This document shows, one piece after another, positions 49,199-59,389 of a stretch of DNA of 64,000 nt. The stretch's first letter is position 1. The number at the start of each line of letters is the position of its first letter. Under the pieces are notes generated by a model, which worked only from the letters and a program-made list of their open reading frames with translations, ran no database searches and was not told the DNA's origin. Source of the stretch: Carposina sasakii (Eukaryota > Arthropoda > Insecta > Lepidoptera > Carposinidae); NCBI GenBank assembly GCA_014607495.2, contig CP053157.1, positions 6,510,001-6,574,000 of the forward strand, written 5' to 3'. The position numbers were made by a program, and so were the translations under genes.

Positions 49199-49780
49199 AG
49201 CAACATATAATTATACTCCTTCTTCCTGCCCTGTTCCCAATCATTTGGGGTCGGTGCAATATGTAGGTACTCTTTTTTCATTCATCCCTATTATCCGTCA
49301 TCTCGTTATTCTCATTTCTACCTCTTTCTCTATAACCATCTTACTTCGGACACGGCTTAACGCAACATATAATTTCATGACTTAACACAATTATCTTCAT
49401 CTTCAAATGCCATATTGCAGTCCATTACTGGACGTAGGCCCCCCTGCCATAGGGGGATTTTGTTACTAAAAAGTTCCACTATCTGTTTTTCGGTGGCTCC
49501 ATCATCAGACCCTCGTTTCCTTTATATTATGTGTAGCTGACCAAAATTCTCTATAATAATCTAAAAACGGACTACTCGTGCCTTTTATATTTGAGGATAT
49601 CCCTAGATTCCTTAGAGATTCCATCATCAGATGTTATGTTTTATATGTAGGTGACCAAAACGCTCAGTAAAAGTATAAAAACAGACTACATGTGCCTACA
49701 ATATTCGAGGATTGCCCTCGATTTCTCCAAGATCCCATCATCAGATCCTGATATGGTGAATATGGGACCAACCTGGAAGT
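49199..49780. repeat. Repeat block shared with 22298-22850
   Basis: About 550 bp at high identity to the 22-kb copy, including CTCCTTCTTCCTGCCCTGTT, ATCATTTGGGGTCGGTGCAA and three recurring CATCATCAGA motifs. It contains a GCAGTCCA-type LINE tail in reverse near 49410-49435. Confidence 0.75.
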
Positions 49781-49924
49781 ATACCATGACCAACTATAAA
49801 AAAAAATTTGAAATCGGTTCATAAATGACGGAGTTCTGAGGTAACACACATAAAAAATAAAAAAAATAAAAAAAAACATACAGACGAATTGATAACCTCT
49901 CTTTTTGAAGTCGGTTAAAAAGAA

Positions 49925-50735
49925 CACTAATTACATCTGTTGGATATTGATATTTATTATATAGCCGCTAGGCTTACTTATCTTTCTAAAATTCTTCTAG
50001 TAAAACATTTTTTTAACTAGTTATTACATAGTTAATAATATTTATTTTTACCCTCTTTCACAGACCAACTTTACGCCCTTACACTTACGCTTTGTAAGCT
50101 ATAAAAAATGCGAAGGCCCTTCAATTCTGAACTTTAATGTCATAGTTTTACGTAGTTTTAGCAAAAACTTTGCAAGCTAACCATTTGCTCGGTAGACCGT
50201 GTCTCGTCATGCCCCGTGCCCGCGACAAGATTTGTGTTGCCGTAATATTATTAGGTCTTATGACTTCGTATTAAAGTTCTAATTAGTTAATTAAAGCGAT
50301 TGTCATGGTGATTCATTCTACTGCTCTGATTATGAAGATAAAAGCGTTAAAAATGAATTAATTTTTTTCACCTTAGTGATAAACACTGGTAAACATGTTA
50401 CTTAGAAGAAATTTCTGCTAAAGATAAGCTAGTTTTTTGTAATATTTAAATAACTGTACCATAATAATTATGAACTGTAACGCTTTCGTTAATTTCCATT
50501 GTAAGGCGAATATTGGTTAGATACAAATAAATTTTCTCTATCGATATCTTGCCAACTAGACTCCTAGGAATTTCTTGTTACAAGTTATAATAAGACCTCT
50601 TCCAAAATAGCTAAGTATAAAATAAATTACGAAGAAATAATCTAATTGAATGGACTAAAAATAGAGCCTAGAACTATATTGCACTGTGGAAATTAATTTC
50701 ACGGATGTGCAAGCAGAAATAAGGTAGAACAATAG
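49925..50735. other. No recognised gene
   Basis: Unremarkable AT-rich DNA. Confidence 0.45.
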
Positions 50736-50738
50736 GGG

Positions 50739-51194
50739 ATGAGAATAGGGGTTGAAAGTATTTTGAGCACGTCCACCCTTGCTGGGTTCTGGACACTGCG
50801 CAGACTTTTAATTAATCTAAAAAAAATCGAATGCAGTCGGTTAAAAAACCGAATGAAAATGGTTACTAATCACGTACCTACTTCCGTACGCCCGAACTAC
50901 ATTGTGATTCTGGGCGATTTTTCAATTAACTTTATGCTGGAATTCAATGCTTTTACAATTTTATCTTGTTTGTTGGAAACAGAACTTAAGCCACAGTGTA
51001 CCAATATTTCTTTCTATGTAGCAGAACAAAAACACGCACTTTTATCTGAAAGTATTCTGAAAGTCATCACACTGAACTCATCAGTATGGGGTGTGTATTC
51101 TGTAGTTTTCAGTCTGAGACCGGAACGAACTTTTAAAATTATAATGTCAAGCAGCAACACATTAACAACGTGCCTCTGCGCGTATTATTCATAG
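50739..51194 (+). pseudogene. Possible degraded LINE AP-endonuclease segment
   Basis: A 151-codon open frame starting at an ATG. Its middle, NYIVILGDFSINFMLEFNAF, resembles the ILGDFN motif of LINE apurinic endonucleases, with Ser where Asn is expected. A later ITLNSSVWGVYSVVFSL stretch could match the following strand region. The N-terminal 45 residues show no resemblance. No RT follows in any frame, so at best it is an isolated fragment. It could be a chance frame; I am unsure. Confidence 0.35.
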
Positions 51195-51590
51195 TGAAAA
51201 TCTGCCACTCCGCCTTCGCCTAATAAGCTTTGTTGAGTTGAATAACTGTACTTTGATAATCTGTGGTGTAGCTTTGTGGAAAAGTAAAGTATCTCTTTGA
51301 GTATTTTGTAATGAGTTCGATCGGCATTGCACTTTGTGTTTCGTATCTGATAATTTTATTAAGCCAGCTTGTAGTCAGGTTTGTTCTGTAAATAAATCCA
51401 TTTAGTGGTAAAGTTGTATTTCTGTTAACTAAGTATAAAATTGCTGAGCGGATTTTGAAATATTTTGTATACTTCGATATCAAGAAAAACGAACATGATG
51501 CTCCAGGAACGAATGAATAATTAACGTAGATAGATATCTACACTCCGTGTATGTTTAGTAGCCATGTGCTCAGTGTTTATTTTAGTCATA
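51195..51590. other. No recognised gene
   Basis: Nothing recognised. Confidence 0.45.
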
Positions 51591-51595
51591 TTATC

Positions 51596-51848
51596 ATCAG
51601 CCTATTGCAGTCCACTGCTGGACGTCAGCCTCCCCCGGGGCACGCCACAAGACTGCCATGGGGGCTATTTGCCCATGTCGCCACGCTGGGCAGGCGGGTT
51701 GGTGACCGCAGTTTGTATTTTGGACTATGTTGTGAACACGGGAGGCGCTGCTGCCCACCTCCCGGAAACCCTTAATCGCCTCGTACGATACCCACGGGCA
51801 GACATGGGGTGGTACGAATTCTACTCTGCCGGCACCACGAGGCCACGC
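51596..51848 (-). repeat. SINE/LINE-tail repeat family 'E', reverse copy
   Basis: Reverse-oriented: begins with CAGCCTATTGCAGTCCACTG (the shared tail) and continues through CGCTGGGCAGGCGGGTTGGT to ACGAATTCTACTCTGCCGGC. Open frames across it are shared with other copies only because the repeat is GC-rich and stop-poor. Confidence 0.75.
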
Positions 51849-51849
51849 G

Positions 51850-52161
51850 TTTATTTTAGTATTACACCAAAATTAGACTGGTTTGCGCAGTGATCATTTT
51901 TTAGATGGGCATTCGCCTGAAAAGCACTTGTTGCAATCTATTGAATAGCTGTTTCGTATTAAAATTGAAGTGAACATAAGGAAAATTCATGATATGACCA
52001 CGACAGTTACAAAGAATCTCTCCCTATATAGACTATAATCTCCAGAATAAATAATTATTATTTGTATCTTACACAGGATGAAATAAACCCAGTCATTAAC
52101 ATAATTAATTTTGATATCTGTTAAAGCCCTTTTGGCTTGTGTTTAATTTTGAAAACGAGAG
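51850..52161. other. No recognised gene
   Basis: AT-rich left flank of the Gypsy insertion. Confidence 0.45.
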
Positions 52162-52165
52162 GTTT
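52162..52165. repeat. Gypsy target duplication (left)
   Basis: GTTT directly precedes the 5' LTR and is repeated at 56134-56137. A 4-bp duplication is usual for Ty3/Gypsy integrases. Confidence 0.8.
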
Positions 52166-52441
52166 TGTGGCGGACAACCCGACACCGCCAAAAATATTGT
52201 ATATAGTGAGAAAAGCCGCGCGCCTTACTATAGTCTCACCGAAGAGCGAGCCACGCGCCGGCGCCGTACTGACGCATTCGATCGCAGGCTCTCACAGCGA
52301 ACGCACGTCCGCTCGCCTTTGGCCATCCGCCATATTTCTTATTTCATAGTGTAGGTTGTGTTTTATATTCATTGTAAATATTTCTCCTGTAAATATATCA
52401 TCCGACCATCAAGCTTGTATATTATTCCCAACACGCCTACA
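52166..52441 (+). repeat. 5' LTR (276 bp)
   Basis: Starts TGTGGCGGACAACCC and ends CGCCTACA (TG...CA), matching 55858-56133 base for base by eye. A GTATATAGTGAG motif near 52199 could be part of the promoter. Confidence 0.93.
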
Positions 52442-52443
52442 AC

Positions 52444-52461
52444 TGGTGACCCACGTCGTCC
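52444..52461 (+). promoter_or_regulatory. Primer binding site for minus-strand synthesis
   Basis: TGGTGACCCACGTCGTCC begins two bases after the 5' LTR. A TGG start fits pairing with a tRNA ending in CCA. The tRNA identity was not determined. Confidence 0.7.
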
Positions 52462-52485
52462 GAAGAACAGTGAATTTTTCCTACA

Positions 52486-55400
52486 ATGTCCACGGAAGAC
52501 TATCTAGGAAAAAACAAAAGCTCGGATGACAAGACAAATCAAGAAATTTTTTTGGCCAAACGGATTGAAAAATTAAATTCCCAGGTTGCCACACTGCTCG
52601 AAATAATAGAACAAGAGGAAACCCGTTCACATTATTCGCAATCCGCTGCCCGATCGAATCACAGGTACAAATCTCCACATTATTATAACCGCCATGCGAC
52701 GTCTCACCACCGCAATAGCGCAACGAAAAATTCTTCGCCTTGCGACGAAATGAGAAATCACCGCATGCAGCCACAGGCAAACGAATGCCTCACATGTAAT
52801 GGCCGACTCTTCGTTACTGATTGCACTAGCAAAATTCAATTCCTTATAGACACAGGCTCAGATCTATGCGTTTTCCCACGCACGATGACCCGCGAACGCC
52901 GCACAAAGTGCAACTATGAACTCTTCGCGGCCAACGGTAGCACTATCGCCACATATGGCCACATTCAACTACACCTTAATCTCGGTTTAAGAAGAGATTT
53001 TAACTGGAAGTTCGTCGTCGCCGACGTATCAAAACCTATTATTGGCGTCGACTTCCTTAGCTTCTATAACCTTTTAGTTGACTGCCGACAGCATAAACTC
53101 ATCGACGGCCTCACTTCTCTGTCCATACAAGTTCCTCATCAAACTCAAGTAGTAGAAGCAGTCAAGGCAGTAACCGGGGACTCGACGTTCCACGCACTGC
53201 TGAGACAATACCCGGAGATAACCAGACCAGCAGGTAATCCTATCTTAGCAGAGCCGAAGCACAACACCAAACACCACATTCGTGTTACCACCGGCCCGCC
53301 AGTATCTGCACGTCCACGCAGGTTAGCTCCAGATCGCCTACTCATAGCCAAAAAGGAATTCGAGGACATGGTCAACAATGGTACAGCCCGGCGCTCAGAA
53401 AGTCCATGGTCATCGCCTCTACACCTGGTGCCGAAGAAAGATAACGGCTGGCGACCTTGCGGCGACTACAGAGCCCTAAACGCCAGAACCATTCCCGACA
53501 GGTACCCCATAAGGCACATACAAGACTTCTCCTATCAGCTCGCCGGTTGCACAATCTTCAGCAAGCTAGATTTAGTCAAAGCCTACAATCAAATTCCTAT
53601 GTTCGAAGACGATATTCCTAAAACAGCTATTACAACACCATTTGGTCTCTTTGAATTCCCTTATATGACCTTTGGTCTTAGAAATGCTGCACAAACATTC
53701 CAAAGATTCATCGACGAAGTCCTTCAAGGTTTGACATTTACTTTTGGCTATCTCGATGACATTTTAATATTTTCAAAATCAGAAAAACAACATTTGGAAC
53801 ATCTCAAAATTTTATTTGAACGACTGAAGACGTATGGTGTCATAATAAATACTTCAAAAAGTATTCTTGGCATAAACGAAATTGACTTTTTGGGATACCA
53901 CGTTTCATCTAAAGGTACTCGTCCACTTGTAAATAAAGTCGAAATTATTAAAGATTTTCCAGTACCTAAAACTGCCAAAGAACTTAGAAGATTTTTGGGA
54001 ATGCTGAATTATTTTCGAAGATTTGTACCAAACGCAGCTAAAATTCAAGCGCCACTCAACTCAGCTCTTAGAGGTGCCAACATGAAAGGATCTACACCAG
54101 TGCATATGACACCAGAACTACTCCAGGCATTTGAGGAATCCAAGTCCACACTGTCTGAAGCCACTCTACTGTCGCATCCAAATGCACAAAACGAACTTGC
54201 CCTCTATACTGATGCTTCTGACGTTGCTATTGGTGCTGTTCTACAACAACGAGACGGTGAAGAATGGATACCACTAGGATTTTTCTCTAAGAAGTTATCC
54301 AACTCTCAGAAAAGCTATAGCCCGTATGATAGAGAACTCCTAGCCATCTATGAAGGAATCAAACACTTCAGGTACATGGTCGAAGCAAGAACCTTCACTG
54401 TATTTACCGACCACAAACCTATCACTTTCGCCTTCACCACCAAGAGAGATAACTGCTCACCTCGACAACTACGCTATCTCGACTATATATCCCAATTCAC
54501 GACAGATATCAGACACGTATCTGGGAAAGACAACGTAGTAGCCGATGCTCTCTCACGCATAGAAGTTATTTCAAGCATAGATTACCAGTCCTTGGCCCGC
54601 GAACAACAGAACGACAGTGAACTGCTAGACTTGTTACGGAAAGGATCCTCGCTGAAGCTGAGCAAAGTTAAACTCCCAGAAGCTAATTGCGAAGTTTACT
54701 GTGATACATCAAGAGTCACAAGACCTTTCATCACCAAATCCTTCCGCAAGCAGATATTCGACATGCTTCACAATCTTAGCCATCCAGGTGCCAAAGCCTC
54801 TGCACAGTTGGTATCGCAAAGATTCGTCTGGCCCGGAATAAAAAAGGACTGTCGACAATGGGCAAAAGAATGCACAGATTGCCAACGTAACAAAATCATT
54901 CGTCATACATCATCACCTCTCACACCCATTCCAACTCCATCTGATCGTTTTTCACACATTCACATGGACATCGTAGGACCATTACCACCTTCCTATGATT
55001 ACAGATACTGCCTCACTGTCATCGATCGCTTTACTCGATGGCCTGAAGCGTATCCTCTGCGTGACATCACTGCAGAAACCTGCGCTCGCACCTTCGTGGC
55101 CGGCTGGGTTGCCCGCTTCGGCTGCCCTCACAAAATCACCACCGACCGCGGCAGGCAATTTGAATCGCAGCTTTTCAAGAACATCGCCTCAATTATCGGT
55201 GCTGAACTTCGTCCTACCACATCATATCACCCTCAATGTAATGGCATGGTTGAACGACTACATCGCCAACTCAAGTCAGCCATCATGTGCCACAACAATA
55301 GCAATTGGTCCGAGGTACTTCCACTCGTACTTCTTGGAATACGAAGTGCATGGAAGGACGACCTCCAACGATCAGCGGCCGAACTCGTCTACGGTGAACC

Positions 55401-55830
55401 TCTGCGCCTTCCAGGAGAGTTCTTCGAACCTGATAAGAACCTCATCGTAGACCCGACAGACTTCGCCTCACGCCTCCGCACCCACATGAAAAACCTGGCT
55501 CCTGAACCTGCTGCATGGCATGGAAGCAGATCCTTCTACCTTCCCAAGGACATCATGACAGCAAGCCACGTTTTCCTCAGAAAGGGACACTCGCAGAGAT
55601 CGCTAGAACCGCCCTATTCCGGTCCACACAAAGTTATAGACCGAGGGCCGAAGCTCTTTAAGCTCGACGTCAACGGCAAGGAAACAACAGTTACCATCGA
55701 CCGCATCAAACCCGCACACATGACACGCGACGCAACTCCAACTTCCCCAGCTCCAGTCGTGTGTCCAGATCAAACACAAAGAACAAGACATGGTAGAATA
55801 GTGCGCTTTCCTGATCACTATCGACCGTAG
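52486..55830 (+). CDS. Gypsy Pol polyprotein (PR-RT-RH-IN) with vestigial Gag
   Basis: An uninterrupted 1114-codon ORF; the ATG at 52486 lies 44 bases after the LTR. Residues 1-100 are polar with a short coiled-coil-like stretch (20-45) and His/Arg/Ser-rich sequence, but no capsid and no CCHC knuckle. Protease: LIDTGSD (active-site DTG 122-124). RT: about 260-480, with [16 protein letters not shown] and YLDD at 422-425. RNase H: acidic residues in LYTDAS (576), DRELL (617) and TDHKP (642). Integrase: zinc-binding H762, H766, C796, C799 and a D828, D887, E923 core with D,D-35-E spacing, then a GPY/F-like module (PPYSGPHKV). All catalytic residues are present. The expected product is Pol replicating the element through cytoplasmic particles and nuclear integration; without capsid, particles would have to come from elsewhere. 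Confidence 0.93.
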   Translation: MSTEDYLGKNKSSDDKTNQEIFLAKRIEKLNSQVATLLEIIEQEETRSHYSQSAARSNHRYKSPHYYNRHATSHHRNSATKNSSPCDEMRNHRMQPQANECLTCNGRLFVTDCTSKIQFLIDTGSDLCVFPRTMTRERRTKCNYELFAANGSTIATYGHIQLHLNLGLRRDFNWKFVVADVSKPIIGVDFLSFYNLLVDCRQHKLIDGLTSLSIQVPHQTQVVEAVKAVTGDSTFHALLRQYPEITRPAGNPILAEPKHNTKHHIRVTTGPPVSARPRRLAPDRLLIAKKEFEDMVNNGTARRSESPWSSPLHLVPKKDNGWRPCGDYRALNARTIPDRYPIRHIQDFSYQLAGCTIFSKLDLVKAYNQIPMFEDDIPKTAITTPFGLFEFPYMTFGLRNAAQTFQRFIDEVLQGLTFTFGYLDDILIFSKSEKQHLEHLKILFERLKTYGVIINTSKSILGINEIDFLGYHVSSKGTRPLVNKVEIIKDFPVPKTAKELRRFLGMLNYFRRFVPNAAKIQAPLNSALRGANMKGSTPVHMTPELLQAFEESKSTLSEATLLSHPNAQNELALYTDASDVAIGAVLQQRDGEEWIPLGFFSKKLSNSQKSYSPYDRELLAIYEGIKHFRYMVEARTFTVFTDHKPITFAFTTKRDNCSPRQLRYLDYISQFTTDIRHVSGKDNVVADALSRIEVISSIDYQSLAREQQNDSELLDLLRKGSSLKLSKVKLPEANCEVYCDTSRVTRPFITKSFRKQIFDMLHNLSHPGAKASAQLVSQRFVWPGIKKDCRQWAKECTDCQRNKIIRHTSSPLTPIPTPSDRFSHIHMDIVGPLPPSYDYRYCLTVIDRFTRWPEAYPLRDITAETCARTFVAGWVARFGCPHKITTDRGRQFESQLFKNIASIIGAELRPTTSYHPQCNGMVERLHRQLKSAIMCHNNSNWSEVLPLVLLGIRSAWKDDLQRSAAELVYGEPLRLPGEFFEPDKNLIVDPTDFASRLRTHMKNLAPEPAAWHGSRSFYLPKDIMTASHVFLRKGHSQRSLEPPYSGPHKVIDRGPKLFKLDVNGKETTVTIDRIKPAHMTRDATPTSPAPVVCPDQTQRTRHGRIVRFPDHYRP

Positions 55831-55843
55831 CAAGCAACGGTCT

Positions 55844-55857
55844 CGGCGGGGGAGTAT
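55844..55857 (+). promoter_or_regulatory. Polypurine tract
   Basis: Purine-rich GGCGGGGGAG directly before the 3' LTR, where plus-strand DNA synthesis is primed in LTR elements. Confidence 0.75.
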
Positions 55858-56133
55858 TGTGGCGGACAACCCGACACCGCCAAAAATATTGTATATAGTG
55901 AGAAAAGCCGCGCGCCTTACTATAGTCTCACCGAAGAGCGAGCCACGCGCCGGCGCCGTACTGACGCATTCGATCGCAGGCTCTCACAGCGAACGCACGT
56001 CCGCTCGCCTTTGGCCATCCGCCATATTTCTTATTTCATAGTGTAGGTTGTGTTTTATATTCATTGTAAATATTTCTCCTGTAAATATATCATCCGACCA
56101 TCAAGCTTGTATATTATTCCCAACACGCCTACA
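55858..56133 (+). repeat. 3' LTR (276 bp)
   Basis: Identical by eye to the 5' LTR. Short frames within it and in the 5' LTR are duplicates and not genes. Confidence 0.93.
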
Positions 56134-56137
56134 GTTT
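56134..56137. repeat. Gypsy target duplication (right)
   Basis: GTTT, matching 52162-52165. Confidence 0.8.
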
Positions 56138-57250
56138 TATTAAAAGATATAATTAATTAAATCTTATCACCAAGTGGGATTTTTAGGTACGAATAAGGAA
56201 TCATATTTATTTAATTCAAGAAGTGAATTTTACACGTTACAAGCTATTTTATTATAAGTATGTTAAGAAGGGGTAAAAGGGAAAAGATGCATATTTGTTT
56301 TAGTAGATACAACATCTACCTCCCATAGGTACGCTAAAGCCCTACGTAGTTTTAAGTTAGTTATAGACATTTCTACTTTATTTATTAATACTTTTTCAGT
56401 AAACAAATAACGCCACATTTAAGTTTTAGATATAGCTACCAGAAAATAAATATATCTAAGTATATACACCAGAATACTTCAAAGTTTTAATACGAGTTTT
56501 ATTACCATAAATAACTACTAGATAAGTACTTAATTTGTTTTATCGACAGTTAATTTCAGATAGCTTCCCTCTATACTGTCTGCAGTGTGTTTCGTTTCCG
56601 GTAGCAAATAAATGAGTCGGTCCGGTTTGATTCATGCGGATGGGGACCCGGATTCCCGCAAATAAAACTAGTCACCCAGCGTGTAGGTATTAGGTAGGGC
56701 AGAGAGGGGCTTGTTGTAATGGGGACAACTATTTTTAATAAAAATGCCAAAAAAACTTACTAATAATAATTACATTTTCAAGAATTGAAAATAATAACAA
56801 ATCTGGTTCCGAAAATGTAATATAACCTACTCGTTAACCTACCCTTAGTTATCAATACTAAATTCTGTATAGTCAAGAATAGAAATGAAAAGCAATATTT
56901 GGTTTCAAAAATGTAATGTAATAGATTTATTTGGTACAACCCTTAATTATCAATGCTATGCAAATACTGAGTTTGTATATGTTTTTTTATCCTACATAAC
57001 CAGACCTAGTTATTTCATAAAACTTTTACTGCATTACAATATTTTTAACGGTCAATTTGTCACGTTTACCTTTGTTTCATAATTTAGTAATATCGTTGAA
57101 AGTGTTACGGTCTATTTCCTTCTGAATAGCTAGATAAAAGCGAAAGTGTTCACAAAATTTGGATCTATTGAATTAAAATGCAACTTTGCTGAAAATAAAT
57201 GACGTAATTAAATTATGAACTCCAGATTTTAGTGCAAATATCAAACAGAC
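56138..57250. other. No recognised gene
   Basis: AT-rich with only short frames. Confidence 0.45.
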
Positions 57251-57253
57251 TAA

Positions 57254-58010
57254 TGCCGAATTTCACCAACGTCTCCTAAGATTTAGAAGTTTCCTAACGC
57301 ATTTTAAGTATCAGTTTTGACATCATTCGATTTCACCAAAGTTTACGGAATTCCTAACATCTTAAAAGATCTCCTAAGGTTAGAAGCTCGAATTTTGGGC
57401 TCTTAAGTTTAGGTGACATTTTCGTGTACCTATACCTACGCGTGTTTGGATTTGTATTACCTACCTAGAATTCACGATTTAAAAGATATATATAACATAA
57501 CATAATTGATAGTTTTCACGCTATTGAAGCAGTCGAAGCAGTACAAAGGCGTAGCTTGTTTGCTCGAAGGCGTTTATACCTAAGGTTTATACCGCGAAAG
57601 GCCGAATTTCTTTCAACGACAGTTGACAGTGACAAGATAACAAAGTATTAAAAGCAAAGGTCTGTGTTGTATACAGCCTCATTTTACATTTTTTGGCCGT
57701 AATTAATAAATGTATTGACAAAATTTAAAGAAATAAGGTTTTTGACTATATTAAAACACATTGTACTGATATAATTGTAACTTCTTTAAATTAATAGCGT
57801 TATAGACAATTTTCAAATATGTTGTCAAATAAACAAACACACGTTTTTAAGAATTCGGTTTTCGACATCACTATTATGTAAGATGTCCGTACTTTTTGAG
57901 TCCCTCTGTTGGTGAAAAGCAATTTAAGTTAGAAGTTAGTTTAGGAGATGTCTTTCTCTAAAATCTTTCTAACAAAGAGACCGTTTAGGGAGCACTGGTG
58001 AAATCCGGCA
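57254..58010. mobile_element. PIF/Harbinger-like non-autonomous TIR element (757 bp)
   Basis: Ends TGCCGAATTTCACCAACG and, inverted, TGCCGGATTTCACCAGTG, flanked on both sides by TAA (57251-57253 and 58011-58013). A 3-bp TWA duplication is typical of PIF/Harbinger. Subterminal CTCCTAAG/CTTAAAAG-type motifs repeat inside both ends. No transposase frame, so a deletion derivative or MITE. Confidence 0.72.
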
Positions 58011-58014
58011 TAAG

Positions 58015-58410
58015 TTATTCTGAAATAACAGATGTTATGTTAGTGTTAGCGTTATGGAAGTAAGCAGATGTAATCAAGCCAAAATTTATATTATCTCTAT
58101 TTTACCCTTATAAACCTGGGTTAAAAATTTTCTGAGATTTCAGTTTTCCACAACAATTTTCGAACTAGAGCAAATATTTGAAGACCGTAATTTTGATTTA
58201 GGTCCTCTTTAAACAATTGTATCCTAAAGCAATATTTAATGTGAACAGACAGTTATTTATAACGCCCAATTTACTAGAAACTGATGAAATTATTTGTTCA
58301 ATAATTTTCATTTTTCTTCACTCGAGCATTTCAATAAAAATAGGTATGTACCTAATTGAATAAATATAAAGAAAAAAGCTTGATATAGGTAGCGCCTTTA
58401 ATTAAACTTC
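58015..58410. other. No recognised gene
   Basis: Nothing recognised. Confidence 0.45.
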
Positions 58411-58415
58411 TTCTT

Positions 58416-58640
58416 CAGCCTATTGCAGTCCACTGCTAGACGTACTCCTCCCCAGGTTACGCCACAAGGGGGTTTAAGCCACAGTCACCACACTGGGCAG
58501 GCGGGTTGGTGACCGCAGTGTGATTTTCGGACTATGTTGTCAGTACGGGAGGTGCTGCTGCCCGCCTCCCGGAAACCCTTAATCGCCTCGTGCAATACCC
58601 ACGGGCAGGCAGGGGTGGTACAAACTCTACTCTGGCTAAT
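58416..58640 (-). repeat. SINE/LINE-tail repeat family 'E', reverse copy, diverged
   Basis: CAGCCTATTGCAGTCCACTG at its left edge, then GGGCAGGCGGGTTGGTGACC and CCCGGAAACCCTTAATCGCC. Less complete than 51596-51848. Confidence 0.7.
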
Positions 58641-58644
58641 TTAT

Positions 58645-59140
58645 TTAACCTACTAATAGTAAAATATAAGTAGGTACATAGTTTTTCGTAATTAAGTAAG
58701 TATGTATCTCGTTTCATTATTACTTTCTTGCCATACCACCCGTGTAATATCTTCTTGTTATTTGATACGTATCCTAACAATATCTAATACGAGTAGATAT
58801 CAATAAACTTAATTTAACATTAGGAGACTTATCACAAATAGTTTCTAAATCCAATATTACACTGTTCGTAACCTAGTGTCCTTGTAGTATTGCTTTGTGC
58901 GTAGTTTAATAACGAAGCTCCATTCCAGCTATTGCCGGCATGTAAATTTGTTTTGGGCACAAAGGGAACAGAGATAGTAGGCACATTTTAAACATGCCAT
59001 TCTGGAGTGTTTTCAAAGAGTTAACATTAGTAGAATAGACAGACTTTAGCTCTTCATTTTGTGACAGTCAAATTGTACACTACCTATACAGTTTGGTAAA
59101 AAAACTACATATTGTACTGTTATCTACTATATGACATGCT
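58645..59140. other. No recognised gene
   Basis: Nothing recognised. Confidence 0.45.
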
Positions 59141-59143
59141 TAT

Positions 59144-59262
59144 ACATCCTGTGCTGATGCAGGGCTTCACTAGAATATATCGGCTGCATCTCCTTCTGTG
59201 TATGTCGTAAGAGTCAACTAAGGAACTCGGGTACTCTCTGGGTGATAAGCAACTACTTGTCA
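59144..59262 (-). repeat. Dispersed repeat family 'C', copy 8 (-)
   Basis: Carries CATCCTGTGCTGATGCAGGG, GGCTTCACTAGAATATATC and CTAAGGAACTC in reverse order of the plus copies. It defines the distal end of the family. Confidence 0.65.
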
Positions 59263-59329
59263 TTGAGGACACACTCTAGTATAATTATGTATCAAGAACC
59301 TGCCTGAGAAAATAAAGATGTATTTCTTC

Positions 59330-59386
59330 TACAAACATACACTTGAAAAACATTACTCTCCTTCTGGTGCAGTCGGGTTAAAAAAT
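59330..59386 (+). repeat. Isolated GCAGTCGGGT end
   Basis: CTCTCCTTCTGGTGCAGTCG followed by GGTTAAAAA is the same type of terminus as 48457-48466. The rest of the element is unrecognised. Confidence 0.5.
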
Positions 59387-59389
59387 GTT

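Larger units (their letters stand above)
47002..49921. mobile_element. Composite ACCGACTTC/GAAGTCGGT-ended element
   Basis: The left end AAAAACCGACTTC and right end GAAGTCGGTTAAAAA are inverted. Compared with the copy at 22103-22856, this one has two extra segments: about 47150-48470 (perfect inverted repeat and ACCCGACTGC-ended insert) and about 48508-49198 (LINE RT fragment). Element ends of this type are very common in Lepidoptera; I cannot assign the superfamily. No complete ORF. Confidence 0.65.
52166..56133 (+). mobile_element. Young Ty3/Gypsy LTR retrotransposon, gag-deficient
   Basis: 3968-bp element: LTR (276 bp), primer binding site, one long ORF, polypurine tract, LTR. The two LTRs appear identical and the 4-bp target duplication is intact, so insertion is recent. 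The ORF covers protease, RT, RNase H and integrase but has only about 100 residues before protease, too few for a capsid. There is no env. It is probably mobilised by a related copy supplying Gag; that is inference. Confidence 0.93.

Noticed and set aside
52179..52349. Gene in the LTR
   Set aside because: The frame is duplicated in the 3' LTR and is simply LTR sequence.
54995..55450. 151-codon gene inside the Gypsy
   Set aside because: It is an alternative frame of the intact Pol ORF with no family resemblance.
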